Assembly (NCBI GenBank): GCA_021209875.1
Contig: JAGYVD010000006.1
Location: 496,001 to 560,000 of the forward strand
Length of the DNA stretch: 64,000 nucleotides
Direction of reading: 5' to 3'
Source: Rosellinia necatrix
Lineage: Eukaryota > Ascomycota > Sordariomycetes > Xylariales > Xylariaceae
The notes below the pieces were generated by a model. The model saw nothing but the letters and a program-made list of their open reading frames with translations. It searched no databases and had not been told where the DNA came from. This document shows, in pieces, positions 39,716 to 51,735 of the stretch. The position numbers and the translations under genes are program-made. Position 1 is the first letter of the stretch, and every line of letters begins with the position of its first letter.

Positions 39716-39964
39716 AGTTACGGATGACTGGTCCTTCCCGGGGCGTGCGTGGCACGCGCGGGACATCCGTACACCTGTTGCCAACTGGTGCGCACAGACC
39801 AGCTGTAGCGCACAGACTGGACCCACCCCACACACCTGCACTTAGCCAGAATTCTAGTGGGCTAATTCCTCCCACTTACTCTTTCCTTTTTCATCTGTAG
39901 ATTTTTCGTACAATACATCACTTATTGCTGGAGCCTTGACTTCTTATTTGTGACTGGTGCAACA
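39716..39964 (+). mobile_element. Intact solo LTR, family M, inside T2
   Basis: 249 bp, AGTTACGGATGACTGG...GGTGCAACA, flanked by a perfect duplication ACAAC at 39711-39715 and 39965-39969. The homologous place in T1 (31082-31086, TACAACTATAAA) is the empty target. The copy is unmutated while T2 on both sides is saturated, so it either arrived after RIP or was too short to be attacked. A minus-strand 80-codon frame across it (39633-39875) is an accident of the GC-rich insert. Confidence 0.94.
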
Positions 39965-42900
39965 ACAACATTAAAAAAAAGCTTTAATAGTACTAGCTGT
40001 TGCAGCTGCAGCTATAGTTGCTAATACAATTAATAGTATAGAATTATTTTTTTAATAATATCTATTAATACTACGAAAAAAAAAGCTTTTTTGAAATATT
40101 TAATTAAATAAAAGTACTTATATATATAAGCATATAATTTAAAATAATTTTAATAATTACAGCAGTAGCAATTAATAATATTTTTTAAAATATATTAATA
40201 TTAAATAAAATCGCTGATCTTATATAAATATAACCAGCTATATTTTTATTTAAAACGTTATTTATAAACGTAATAAAAATATTATAAATTTTATAAAATA
40301 AAAAAATCTTTACTAACTTTAAAAATTGCACGTTTAAAAATTTTGAAATCTTGTTTATATTAGAAATTAAACAACTTATTAATATGCCAGAAATTATTAC
40401 GTTTAAATATATATATATAAACGTTAAACATACGTTATTAGTAAAAAACTTTAAAAAATAATAAAAAATATAATATATACTAAAATAAAAACTTATTGAT
40501 AAATTAATTAAATAATAATTAAAAGCTTTTTTATAAAAAATAACAAATTTAAAAGCTAAGTTTGTAAGTCGCGCGTACTCTTTTAGTTGTAAAATATAAA
40601 TTTTTTAATCAATTTTATAAAATTTATATAAAAAAATGCATAAAATAAATTAATAAACTAACTTTATTTATATATTTTATATTTATACCCTGGCGATTAA
40701 TGTTAAGCAAAATAAAACTTTTAAGCATTATAATATAAAAAGCTAAATAATTGTTAATTTAAAAACTTAAATAAAATAGCAATATTAAATAATTATTTAT
40801 TATTACTGCAAGCAAAAGTTATTAAATTTTTTAAAAAAAAAAACACTTTATAATAATAATTAACGTAGTTATTTTTTTTTTAGTTTTTAGTATATTTAAA
40901 CTTTAAAACCCGATTTATTATTATTAGCTTAAAAAAATTAAAAAAATACCGCGTAAATATAATAAGTTTTATAATTTTTTAATATATATGCAGCGCTATA
41001 TAAACAATTTTTTTAAAACGCACTAAAAATACTGCAGAGCTTTTATAAATAATACAATAATATTTTTAATATAATAAAACAATATAAAATATATTTAAAA
41101 TTAACATATAGTTATATTATTAACAAAATTTTTCATAAAATATTTTTAATAAACTTATTTAGATTTAAAATAAATATGTTTAAAATAATAATATTAAAAA
41201 TTGTATAGCAACAATTTATAATTTAGCGTTTTTAAATTGATTAAAAGCTTTTAAACAATATATAAAAGCAACGGGATTTTTATATAGGTTAATCTGATAT
41301 TACGTTAAATTAATTAAACTTTTATAGAAAAAAAAAACAGTTTTATTAGCAAAAACCAGATAAACCGGTTATATTAAAACAAAAAAACCTAGTAAACGTA
41401 AAAACTATATAAAAACTAAATATTATAAACTAATACTTTTAAAAATAATATTTTTTAAAGCTGTATAAAATACTATATATAAAGAAACTATGCTATATTA
41501 TTACAACTTTTATAAAAAGCTATTTTGATAAATTAACAGATAAATATAAAAAAAGTTTAAAGTAATAATATTTTGTTTAAAGATTAAACATATATAAAAA
41601 CTAAAAATATTATTTTTAATATAAAAGTTTAAGTAGTAATATATTTAAGCAAATTATTAATAAATATAAAAATAAATTATAAGCTCTTAAAACTAAAAAT
41701 AATATGTTTAGTTTAAACAGCTTAAAAGCTGCATATTATAATATTATTAAATAAAAAACTAGTAATAGTGTTAATTAATTATTTAGCTATTAAAAGCATT
41801 ATTAAATATATTACTTTAAAAATTACAGCTATAAAACGCGTTAATTAAAAATTAATTAATTTATTTATTTATTTGTTATAATATAGATTATATATATATT
41901 ATCTGTTAAAAAAACTTAACGACGTTTTAAACACGTTTAGCCGTTTATAAATAGTATTAAATAAAAAAAAAAACAAACAGAAAATTAATAAAAATAAACA
42001 ATAAATTAATAATAAATATAAGATAAAAAAAATAAAATTAGCGTTTTATATATTTATATTAAAAGTAATAATAAATAAAACGTTCAAAAAAGAATTTATA
42101 ACGTTATATATAAAAGATTAAAAGTACGCGCAAATGTTAAAAAATTTTAAAACATTTAAAAAAAAAATTAATAAAAACGTTATAATTTATTCTAATCTTA
42201 GATATTTTTTTAATATTACAGCAGACAGACTAATATATAATATATACGCAGGTATAAAACGCTTATATATTTTAATAAAAATAATTAAAAAAAATACTAA
42301 AGCAAACATATAATAAAAAATAATATTACAGCGCTTAATATATAATACAGATGTTAAAACTATTTATAATAACTAATAAAATATAAATAATAAAAAATTA
42401 TATTAAGCATTATAATATATATAACCTGAACTAAACTAAGAAGCAACTTTTAATAAAAACACTAAAACTAATTAAACTTAACGATTTTTTATTTATACGT
42501 ATAATAAATATAAATGTTATTTTAGCGTTATTAAAAGTTAAAATAGAAAATATATTTTAATAATTAAGCAAAAAAAGCTGTATTTTAAAACGTATAACGT
42601 AATAATATTTATATTTTGCTTTATATTAAAACGTATTTTATTAATTTTGAAAATATAAATAATATATAGCAAAAAATAAAGTATTATATTAATTAAATAA
42701 TTTTTCCGAAACGATTAAAATATTTTTAAAAGTATTATTTCCGACTAAAACCGAAAATTTATATTTAAATTTTAACAAAATTTTTAAAAAGTTTTAAATA
42801 TTAAATTTGTGGTAACAGCTGTATATTATTTTAATATAAACAGTTTTTTAAAACATAAAAATTAAACAGTTAAAATAGTAATATAATATTATATTTTCAA

Positions 42901-43713
42901 AAAACTAAAAGCAGACTAAATAAATATTATATTTTTTTTATAATAAAATTTAAACGCTACATATAACAAAACTATATATTTTATTTTTTTAAATAAATGT
43001 TTAAATTTAAATTATTTAATATACTAAAATATTAATAAATTTTAAAAAATTAAAAATTTATTAAAGTATGTTTCTTTGCAAGCAATTTTATAAACATATA
43101 TATTTTATAATGAACTTTTCTTAAGCCGCTATAAAATAAAATTATAATATAAAAATTGCCTGCTAAAATTTAGTAAAAAAAATTAAGTTTATTTGTGCCT
43201 ATATAAAAAATATTATTTATTTAGCCAACTATTTTATAAATATTTATAATAAAAATCTGGACTTTAAACAGTTAAACAATAAATTAAAAATTTAGCATAT
43301 AAATTAAACTTTTTAAAAATTCTATATTTACTCCGTTATTTTTATAAACATTTACGCGTAACTTTTAAAAAGCGCGATTTGTTTAAACAGCAAGTTTTAC
43401 TTTTAGTTTAATAAAAGTTAAACAAAACTTTAATAAAAATAATATTTATAAAATAAAAATTATTTTAAATCATAAATTTAACTATAAATAAAATAGTTTA
43501 AACTATTTTATTAAATAAAAAAAATAAAGTTATAAATTTAACTAATAAATAATAAAAAAATAGTTGCAGCACAGCAAAAAACTTATTAAAAAATACTAAA
43601 ACTAGCACGGCTTATAACTAAAAATAAAAGCTAGCTTAAAAAAAAAGCGTTTTTTTAAAAGCATATAACAAAATTGCTAAAATTAATAAAGCTTAAAACT
43701 TAACGCGGCACTT

Positions 43714-43917
43714 TAATACGCGCCAGCAAAAAAGTCACTTATATAAGCGCCTTAGCTTCATATATAGCGTGGCAAAACTACGCACTTTACTACTTAAAAC
43801 TAGCTTTAATAAATAGGCTCTAGCCCACGCACTTAGCTAGATCTACAAGTTAAATCAGAATAGTTAGATCTTTATCTCCTATAATATATTTTTCACCTCC
43901 CCATGGCGCACCTCTTA
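43714..43917 (+). repeat. Right LTR of T2
   Basis: 204 bp. The inner left part is mutated (AGCAAAAAAGTCACTT for AGAGGAGTCGCCT), while the outer right part is intact to CCCCATGGCGCACCTCTTA. Confidence 0.9.
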
Positions 43918-43922
43918 ATATT

Positions 43923-45428
43923 ATAATTATATTAAAATATTTATTTGATAAATAAAAATCAGGTTTTTAAACACTTTTTTAATAAAATAAGATTTAATAT
44001 TGTTTATTTTTATAAAATTATTTCTAAACAAGTTTATATTAATTTGTAAATTATTTATTATGTTATAATATTAAACGTGAAAATTAACTTTGTTTTTTAT
44101 AGTTTTAATATAGAATTTATTTATTAAAATTTTAATAAATTTACAAAAATTTTTAAAAAACTCTTAAGAAAAATATGTTTTATATTTAATTAAGCAAACT
44201 AACTATTTATTAATTTAATTTATATAAAAGATTTTATAAATAGTTTTATTTTTAGTTATTATTTTAAGTTTAGTTATAACGTGGTTTATAGCAGCGTTAT
44301 TAAGACTTTTTTTCAATTTAAATATAAAAATCTATAAAAAGCAGTTTAATACAGCTTGTTTAATTTTTATTAAGCTTTAATATAATTTTTGTTATAAGTT
44401 GATAAAGTAGCTTTATATTATATTTAGTTTTATAGTCTTGTTTTTAAGTTTTTTTTAAGTTTTTTTCAATTTTTTATTTTATTAGATCGTATATGTTTTA
44501 AATTTTTTAGCTTATTTAAAACCAACTTTTATTTATTCTGCAATATATTATATAAAAAAACAATAGTTTATTGCTGTTTATTAAAATATTATTAACATAT
44601 ATATTTAAAGTTTTATTTTATTAAATAAAACAGCAGCAATAAAAATATTTAAGCTAAATTAACAAATATTTTAAAAATTAATTAGTTTTTTATTGTTTAG
44701 TTAAGCTAAAATATTTTTTTTATAATTAGTTTTTATAAAAAAATGATTGGCTTGTTTTTAACAGTTGAGCTTATAAACTATTAGATTAATAAATTAACAG
44801 CTATAAAAAAAAACTCGATTATTTTATTATATAATACTTTTTTTAATTTAAAGTTTTAAATTTATAAATAAAATTTTAAAATAAGCTTTACTAATAGTTT
44901 TTAAGCGTTAATATTAGTTATATATTTAGTTTTTATAACAAATTATATTATAACAGGTTTTTTAAAAGTAAATTAAATATATTTCATTTTATATATATTA
45001 TTAAAAGTTTTACCGACGGAATAATTAAAACATTTAAACGTTATATAAAACAAAGTTGCTTTTTAACGTGCTAAAGTTTCGGCTTGTTTTTAACTACTTT
45101 TAGTAAATCGGTTTAATAAAAAATATTTAAAAAAGCAGTTTTAATAGTTTAAAAATAAATTAAATAATTTATAAATTGTTGCACTAGTTATAAATAAAAA
45201 GTTAAAGCTTTAGCAATAAGTAATATATTATATAAAAAATCTATACTAAAAAAAAAATAAGTAGAAGAAATTAGCTTATTAAAATTCTGGTTAAATATAT
45301 ATATAAAGTAGGTCTAGTCTAAATAGGCTACAGCTGGTCTGTGCGCATTAGTTGGCAACAGGTGTACAGATGTTCTGCGCGTGCGCGTGCCACGCATGCC
45401 ACGGTTAAAGGACCAGTCATCTGTAACT
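43923..45428 (-). mobile_element. End of an LTR element (family M), copy 2
   Basis: Direct repeat of 1-1518, ending in the M LTR at 45177-45428 (TGTTGCACTAG...CTGTAACT). T2 inserted at its left edge, so further interior may continue left of 36362. In this LTR RIP reaches further outward than in copy 1: heavy mutation continues to about 45325. The right flank is ATTAT (45429-45433); the matching duplication was not found. Confidence 0.75.
45177..45428 (-). repeat. LTR, family M, inner half RIP-mutated
   Basis: 252 bp, second interior-attached copy of the M LTR. The left half facing the interior is converted, and the right half is GC-normal apart from an extra GTGCGC repeat (GCGCGTGCGCGTGCC). 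Confidence 0.85.
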
Positions 45429-45433
45429 ATTAT

Positions 45434-45888
45434 CTTAGTTTTATAGCTTATAGTTATTTAATACAAAAAAAATATTTTTAAAAAATAAGTTAAGTTTTCG
45501 TTTTTTTATTGTTTAGCTTTCTTAATAATAGTTTTATTTTATACGTTTTTTTTATTATTAGTTTTTTTATAAATAAATAAAAACCTTGCTTCTTTGTTAA
45601 ATTTAATTGGTTTTCATTTAATATTTTAGAAAAATCTGGGTTATTTTTTTATTATATATTTTGAAATATTTAAAAAAAAAGCTCTGCTAATATATATTAT
45701 ATTTATATTTAAACCAGCATATATTTTATTTTATCATTTGTTTTAAAGTTTTATATTTTAAATTATAACTAAACATAATATAGAAACTTTTTTAATTTTT
45801 TTTATATTATATATAAATTTCTTTTAATGTCTTTTAGTTTATTAGCACTTTATAAATAATTTATAATTTCTATGTATTTATATATTAT
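45434..45888 (-). mobile_element. Fragment of a T-family element
   Basis: Matches the reverse complement of about 30330-30760 in T1 and of T2, and runs parallel to 61020-61280 in the minus-strand T copy. It starts right after the M LTR of the neighbouring element and stops at the GC island at 45889; both borders carry ATTAT. Confidence 0.65.
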
Positions 45889-46135
45889 TGATACAGACAG
45901 GTAGGGGGTGTCCAGAGGACCCACCCTAGGATAGGCTAGGCTAGGTCTGCAGGCTGGGTCTGTAGGACCTAGCCGGACCCGCAATAGATTAGATAAGGGT
46001 AGCCCACTGGCTATATTGGCCAGCCTTCGGCTGGCTGGCACGGCCAGTCCTTCCTTCTACCTGTAATAATTGGGTTCTACTAAGGTCAGGGCTCCACCAC
46101 CCAACTTCCTTTTTTATAACCTCAACTTTTAGGCA
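45889..46135. other. GC-rich island, possible LTR plus leader
   Basis: About 250 bp of unmutated DNA starting TGATACAGACAGG. It shares with the solo LTR at 47223 the start TGATA, a TAGATTAGATA motif and a CTTCCTTC/CTTTCTTTC-then-ACC block, so it is probably a related LTR. If the LTR ends near GTAATA (46068), the following TGGGTTCTACTAAGG (46071) would sit where a primer-binding site belongs; this is conjecture. It contains the stem GCCAGCC-TTC-GGCTGGC (46019-46035) and CTAGG-type short tandem repeats (45925-45945). No target duplication identified. A 63-codon minus-strand frame across it is not a gene. Confidence 0.5.
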
Positions 46136-47217
46136 CATTAAGCTCGAAATAGTTTTAAATTTGTTTAACTAAAACAAAAGAAAAAATAATAACTTAAAAT
46201 ATTTTTATATAAAAAAACGTTTAAAAATTATAATAATATTATATTTATAATAATATTTTTTTGCTTTAAAACTAATAACGCAGTAAAATATATACAAGCT
46301 AAATCCTTATTTTTAATAATTATATAAACTGAATTTTTTAGCGATATAAATAATATTATAATTTTTTGCTTGCTATTAATTTATATTTATATTAAATTAA
46401 ACTTGCAATTTTTTTTAAAAAAACAAGCTAAAGCTAATATAGCAAGCATTTTTTTATTTTTAAAAAAAAAATTGTTTAACGCAAGCTTTATTTTTTCTTG
46501 CAGCGCTTTAAACGAAAAAAAAAAAAAACTTTAGTTAAGCCGACTTAAATTTAAAACTTAGTTAAGTTTAGCTTGTTTAAAAAGCTTAAATTTAAATTTT
46601 AAGTCTGCTAAAATATATAAGTTATTTTTTATAGTTTAATTAATAGCAGGCCAGTTTTTTAAAGTTAATTAAAAATAAAATATAATAATATTTTACGGCA
46701 ACTTTAAACTAATAAACTTAATTAAGCTATAAATAAAAAGCATATCTTTTTAAACGTAGCTATAGTTTTATATATAAATTAAATAAAAATATTATAATAT
46801 AAATAATATTTTTAAACTAAAAACATATAAAAATAATATTTTTATTTAAATATAAAATCTTTTAATTTTTATGGCGATTTATATATAATTATTTAAATTA
46901 TAATTATAACTAGCTTTAGCTATAAACAATTTTGCTTATATAATATATACGCTAAGTTTAATATATAAATTAAAAATAGTGAATTTTTTTACAGCAGCCT
47001 ATATAAAATATTATTTAATAATTTAATATATAGCTGCTTTATAATTAAAACAAAATTAAAAATAACAGTTTAGTTATTTATTAGTTATAGCTTTGAAAAT
47101 AATAAACTATATTAATTTAATAATAAATTAAACTAAAAACAACTTATACTTAAACATATTTTAATAAAAAAATAAACTTTATAATAAATACAATAATTAT
47201 AACTATATTAAAACTAG
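46136..47217. other. RIP-mutated DNA, nothing recognised
   Basis: 1.1 kb of AT-rich stop-filled DNA between two GC islands. It might be interior of the element whose LTR is at 45889. No motif found. Confidence 0.4.
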
Positions 47218-47222
47218 CTTAG

Positions 47223-47425
47223 TGATAGAGTCCCCGAGGGGGCCCGTATCAATCGAGCCAACGGCTCGTGTATTATTAGATTAGATAGGTTGCACAGGCT
47301 ACGGCTGGCAACAGGTGGCCCACGGCCACCCCTGCAGGGGTTAATTCTAGACTTACTAGAATTCCCCACCTAGCAGAGGAATTAATAGAGGCATCTTTCT
47401 TTCGACCCTCATACCAATCTTCTCA
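47223..47425 (+). mobile_element. Intact solo LTR (TG...CA) with GC hairpins
   Basis: 203 bp, TGATAGAGTCC...ATCTTCTCA, flanked by a perfect 5-bp duplication CTTAG at 47218-47222 and 47426-47430. Inside are four GC-rich inverted repeats: CCCC-GA-GGGG (47232-47241), CGAGCC-AAC-GGCTCG (47254-47268), GGTGGCC-CAC-GGCCACC (47314-47330) and the palindrome ACCCCTGCAGGGGT (47328-47341). It is unmutated, and its body is not seen in the window. Confidence 0.85.
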
Positions 47426-47430
47426 CTTAG

Positions 47431-50400
47431 TTTTATATTATTATAACCATATATGCTGCTGCTACAAAAACGTATATAAAAAACCAGCTTATATTAAAAA
47501 AAACAGCTTAAAACAAATCAACTGTTTTATAATTTAGTTATAGTTTAATAATTTAACTAAAACTTAACTTATATTTATTTAAATGCTAATACTAGTTTTA
47601 AAGCTATTATTTAAACCCGCAGCAAATATAACACTAAAGTTTAAAGTTTTTAACATAATAAACCTTTTATTTATAGCTTTTTTATTGTTTTTTAACTTAA
47701 ATTTTAGCAGAAAACGTTATAAAACTATTCAAGCAACTTAAAAAAGCTATTAATTAATATTTTATGTTATAAAATATATTTAAGCTATAAAAGCTATTTT
47801 AATTTAAGCTGCTTAAACAACTTAAAATTAGCTAATAAAAACTATTTAATAATTAAATAATAAATTAAAATAAATTTAACATAAAATTAGATTATAAAGC
47901 AAAGCAGCCCTGCAGGCCTAGTTTGTTTTTTTTTAAGCCTAGTTTTAAAATCTTTTAGAAAATAGCGCTAAATATGCTACTTATTTTTTTTAAAAAACAG
48001 CTCGATTAATAACTAAATCCGATTTAAAATAATAACGCTTAAATATTTAATAATATAATAAATATTTAATTTAGTTTAAGTCGCAGGCTTAAGCCTATAT
48101 ATAATTAAAAAAAAACTTAAAAAATGCGTTTTACTTAGTCCTAGTTATATTTTCGCAACAAATACTGTTTAAATTTAAATAAAAATCAAGGTTTTTTTAT
48201 AAAAATTATTTTTTGTTTAGCTTACGTACAGCTTTTTTTATTTTTAACTTATTTATTAAAAGTTTGTTTTAAATTTTAAAAGCTTTTTTTTTGTTCGCGT
48301 TAATAATATATTATTTAAACAACTTTATTTTTATAACATTTACGTTATATATTTAAAAATATTTAATATTTATTAAAAATATAACTGTTTTTAAACGCGT
48401 TAAGCTTAATTTTAAACTATAATAAAAACTATAAAAACATTTACATAAAAGTTTTCTGTATTAAAATTAATATGTTTTTAATATAAGCACAGCTTGTTAA
48501 TAAAATAAAAAAATAAAGCAAATTATATTTAAAACAATATTAAAACGGCAGATATTTTAAAAAAAACTAAAAAAATCGCCAGCTATTTAAGCTTTTACGT
48601 TATAATAATATTAATTAATAAAACTTTTTTTTATAACATGTAAATATTGCTGTTTAAATTTAGCTTACAGCTGTTTTAACTATTGTTTAAATATATAATA
48701 TAAAACTTTATTTAATAGTTTAACGCTTTAAAATTTTTTAACAGAATATTTATATTAAATATAAACGACCGTTTAACTTATTATTTATTTATAAACGTTT
48801 TAAAATTAAAGCTTAATAAATTTTGGTTTGAAACAGAAATAAACATTTATAACTAGCATATAACGTTATTTATTTTTAAAAACTAGGCCTATAATTATTT
48901 ACGTTTTAAAAATAACATATTATAAAATATTAATATTTTTAAAATCGTAGTAATTTAAATCGCGTTTTAATACTAGTATAAACATTAAACGTTTAATATT
49001 ATAGTTATTTATATAAATAATATAACTATCCAGGCTAGTTTAACAAATATATTTATAAAAAACTTTTTATTATTATATTTGCTTTATAAAATATTTGTTT
49101 TAACTGTATAAAACAACATCTGCTTTTAAATTAAACAGGTTACATTATAAAATAATAGCTTAATTAATGCTTTATTTTCAGCTAAACTTATAATAATTGT
49201 TAACTTACGCTTTAATTAGCAGTTTTTATTAAAAATAATTTAATCTCGCGCTTTTTAAATAAAATCTAAAACAATAATTTATTCTGTTTTAAAAATAATT
49301 ATATTTATTTATTATACGCAGGCTTAATAGATTTAACTTAAAAAATATATAACGTAATAGCAAACTTATATAAAAACTAATACTTTTATTAAAACAAGCC
49401 AGTTTAGCTTATATTAGCATAAACTTTTGTTTTATATATATACAACTATATATTTAGCTTTTTATAACAGCTTGTTTAAAACTTAATTTTAAATAAATAT
49501 ATATTTATGTTATGTTTAGTTTATATCGACTTATTTTTAAACATATAACTTTTTAAATATTTATATATTAAACATTTAATTGAAAAAGCAGCATATTTTT
49601 TTTTATAAACAAAATAATTTTATTAAAGCTTTAATTTTAAAGCAATTTTTAATTAAATTAATATTAAATAAAGCTATAGCAAATAAAAACCTGCACGATA
49701 AACTAATAGCTAACGCAGCTTTTATAATAGCTTAGCATAACTTTTTATAACTAAACAAAATTATATATAATAAATCTAATTTATAACAGCTTTATAAATA
49801 AGCAGTTTTAAGCTTATTAAAGTTATTAATTTAATTTTTAATAAATAAAAACTATTTTCAAATATTATTACGCAGAATAAAAACAAACAAAAAACGTTTT
49901 AAAATAAACATAATAATAAGCGCTATAAACAGTTTATTATATTTAATTATTTATGTAATAAACTTTTTAAAATAAAGCATTATTTTAATATATATATACG
50001 ATTTATTATTATTTTTTTATTTTATATATAACGTTTTTTTAAAAACTAAAGCATTTTAAATTTTATAAAACTACTTATTATGTTTAAAAGTCGACCGTAA
50101 TATATATTTAAGTTATAGTTTTAAATAAAGCGCTGTTTAATACATATATAATATAAATATAAATAAAAGCAATATAAAACTTTTAAGCTGATAAATATTA
50201 AACATAGTAAAACGCTACTATAAAACGTTTTTAGCTAAAATATCAAAAGCTAATAAATGTTTGATATTTAATATAAGCTTAAACTTTTTTATATTATAAA
50301 AGCTAATAAAAAATTAAACCCTGGTTATATTTGCTACGTTAGCTTAAATAACTAATAAAAAACTAAGCTTTAATTATATTTATTGTTTTGTTTTAAAAGC
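47431..50400. other. RIP-mutated DNA, nothing recognised
   Basis: 3 kb of AT-rich DNA, no frame of note, no repeat partner found by eye. Probably decayed element. Confidence 0.45.
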
Positions 50401-51520
50401 TTGCTTAGTATTAAATTTACGTTAAATTTACTTTTATTAACAAATAAATAAATATATTTAATATAAACGTTAAATTTAACACAAATTTGCCCCTAACTTT
50501 AGCAAAATCTAGCAGCAGTACACCTAATTAATTATATAGTAAATTTACAGCAAATTTATTTTAAACTATTAAAAAAAATATATATATATATACTATTATA
50601 TATTAAATTTGCATTAAGTTTGCAGCAAAACGCAAAATAATTAGATTATTTAAAAGCATTTTATATTACATATTTTTTATTTAACGTTTAAGCTATTATA
50701 TATTAAATTTAAGCTTAATTTGCAGCTAATTTATTTATTATTAATAGCGTCTGGCGTTAGAACATTTAAAAAAAAACCTTTATTAAGCAAATTTATATTT
50801 TTGTTGCCGCGATTTTTATTATTTTTACTACTGTTTATATTATTATTATTATTATTATTATTAAAAGCTTTTACTGCTGCAGTTTTTTCGTTTTGTTTTT
50901 GCTTTGAACTTTAATTTTAAATTTCATTAATAGTTTTACGTAATAAAGCTTGATAATTAGCATTAAATTTATTTTAAATTTGCAGCAGATTTTATTTTTA
51001 GCGCTTTAAAACGTTTTATAAACATTTAGCGCGATATAATTATAATAAACGGCCGCTTAAGCTTATATAAATAAATTTTATTATTTTTAATTTTATATTA
51101 TATATTAATTTTAATAATTTATATTAAAATATTTATTTAAATAGTTTCTTTTTAAGTTTTTATATAATATATATACTTAAAAGGTTATGTATTAATATTG
51201 TTTATAAAAAACGTTTATATTTTAAACAAATTATGGTTAAATTTGCTTTAAATTATAATTATTAATTTTATAACATAAAATATATAATAAATATAATAAA
51301 CTTAACGTTTAATTATTATAGCAGGCTTTTAATTTATAACAGATCAGCATCAAATTTAAAAACAATTCGCCAAAAAATTTATTTTTGCTATATAATTTTA
51401 ATAATAACAAGTTAAAAAGCTGGCAACAAGCTAACGCGTTTTTATTTAAAATTAAAAATATTATTATTTATTAAAAGCTAAGCGTTAATATATTTTTAAC
51501 GTTTTAAATTTAAAGCAAAT
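50400..51520. repeat. Dispersed AAATTTGC-type motifs
   Basis: Recurrent paired motifs of the form TTAAATTTR...TTAAATTTGCAGC occur near 50411, 50479, 50541, 50603, 50699, 50962, 51237 and 51505. The spacing is irregular, so this is a degenerate interspersed repeat and not a clean tandem array. A (TTA)n microsatellite lies at 50839-50863 and creates a spurious poly-Leu frame (50720-50914). Confidence 0.45.
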
Positions 51521-51735
51521 TTATATTATATTATTATATTTATAAAAAAAGTTATAAAAGCTAAAAAAAAAGCTTTTATTTATAAACCTAGTTATATTTT
51601 TTATCCTGTTTAGCCAGCTTTATTTAAAAATTTATTTAATTATATCTAGTTATATATTTTTATTTTTTTTATTTTATAGACCAATTATATTTTTAATTTT
51701 TATTATTTTATTTAGAAAAAAAATAAGCGCTTAAA

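Larger units (their letters stand above)
36367..43917 (+). mobile_element. Complete LTR retrotransposon T2, with nested solo LTR
   Basis: LTRs at 36367-36548 and 43714-43917 with a perfect 5-bp duplication ATATT at 36362-36366 and 43918-43922. The interior is homologous to T1 throughout, interrupted only by the solo M LTR at 39716-39964. The LTRs share with T1 the start (TRATACGCG), TATATAAG and the end block (CCCCATGGCGCACCTCTTA), but their middle differs (ATATAGCGTGGCAAAGCTACGC). T1 and T2 are thus LTR subfamilies of one element type. Near the left end a stop-free 65-codon plus-strand frame (36726-36923) has a degraded counterpart in T1 at about 28030-28230. No pol domain was recognised. 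Mutation is heavy inside and light at both outer LTR edges. Confidence 0.9.

Noticed and set aside
39633..39875. 80-codon minus-strand frame, longest in the window
   Set aside because: It starts in the intact solo M LTR and runs into T2 interior; open only because the LTR is GC-normal.
45850..46041. 63-codon minus-strand frame
   Set aside because: Spans the GC island at 45889 and its AT-rich flank; no protein motif.
50720..50914. 64-codon plus-strand frame with poly-Leu
   Set aside because: The Leu run is the (TTA)n microsatellite at 50839-50863.
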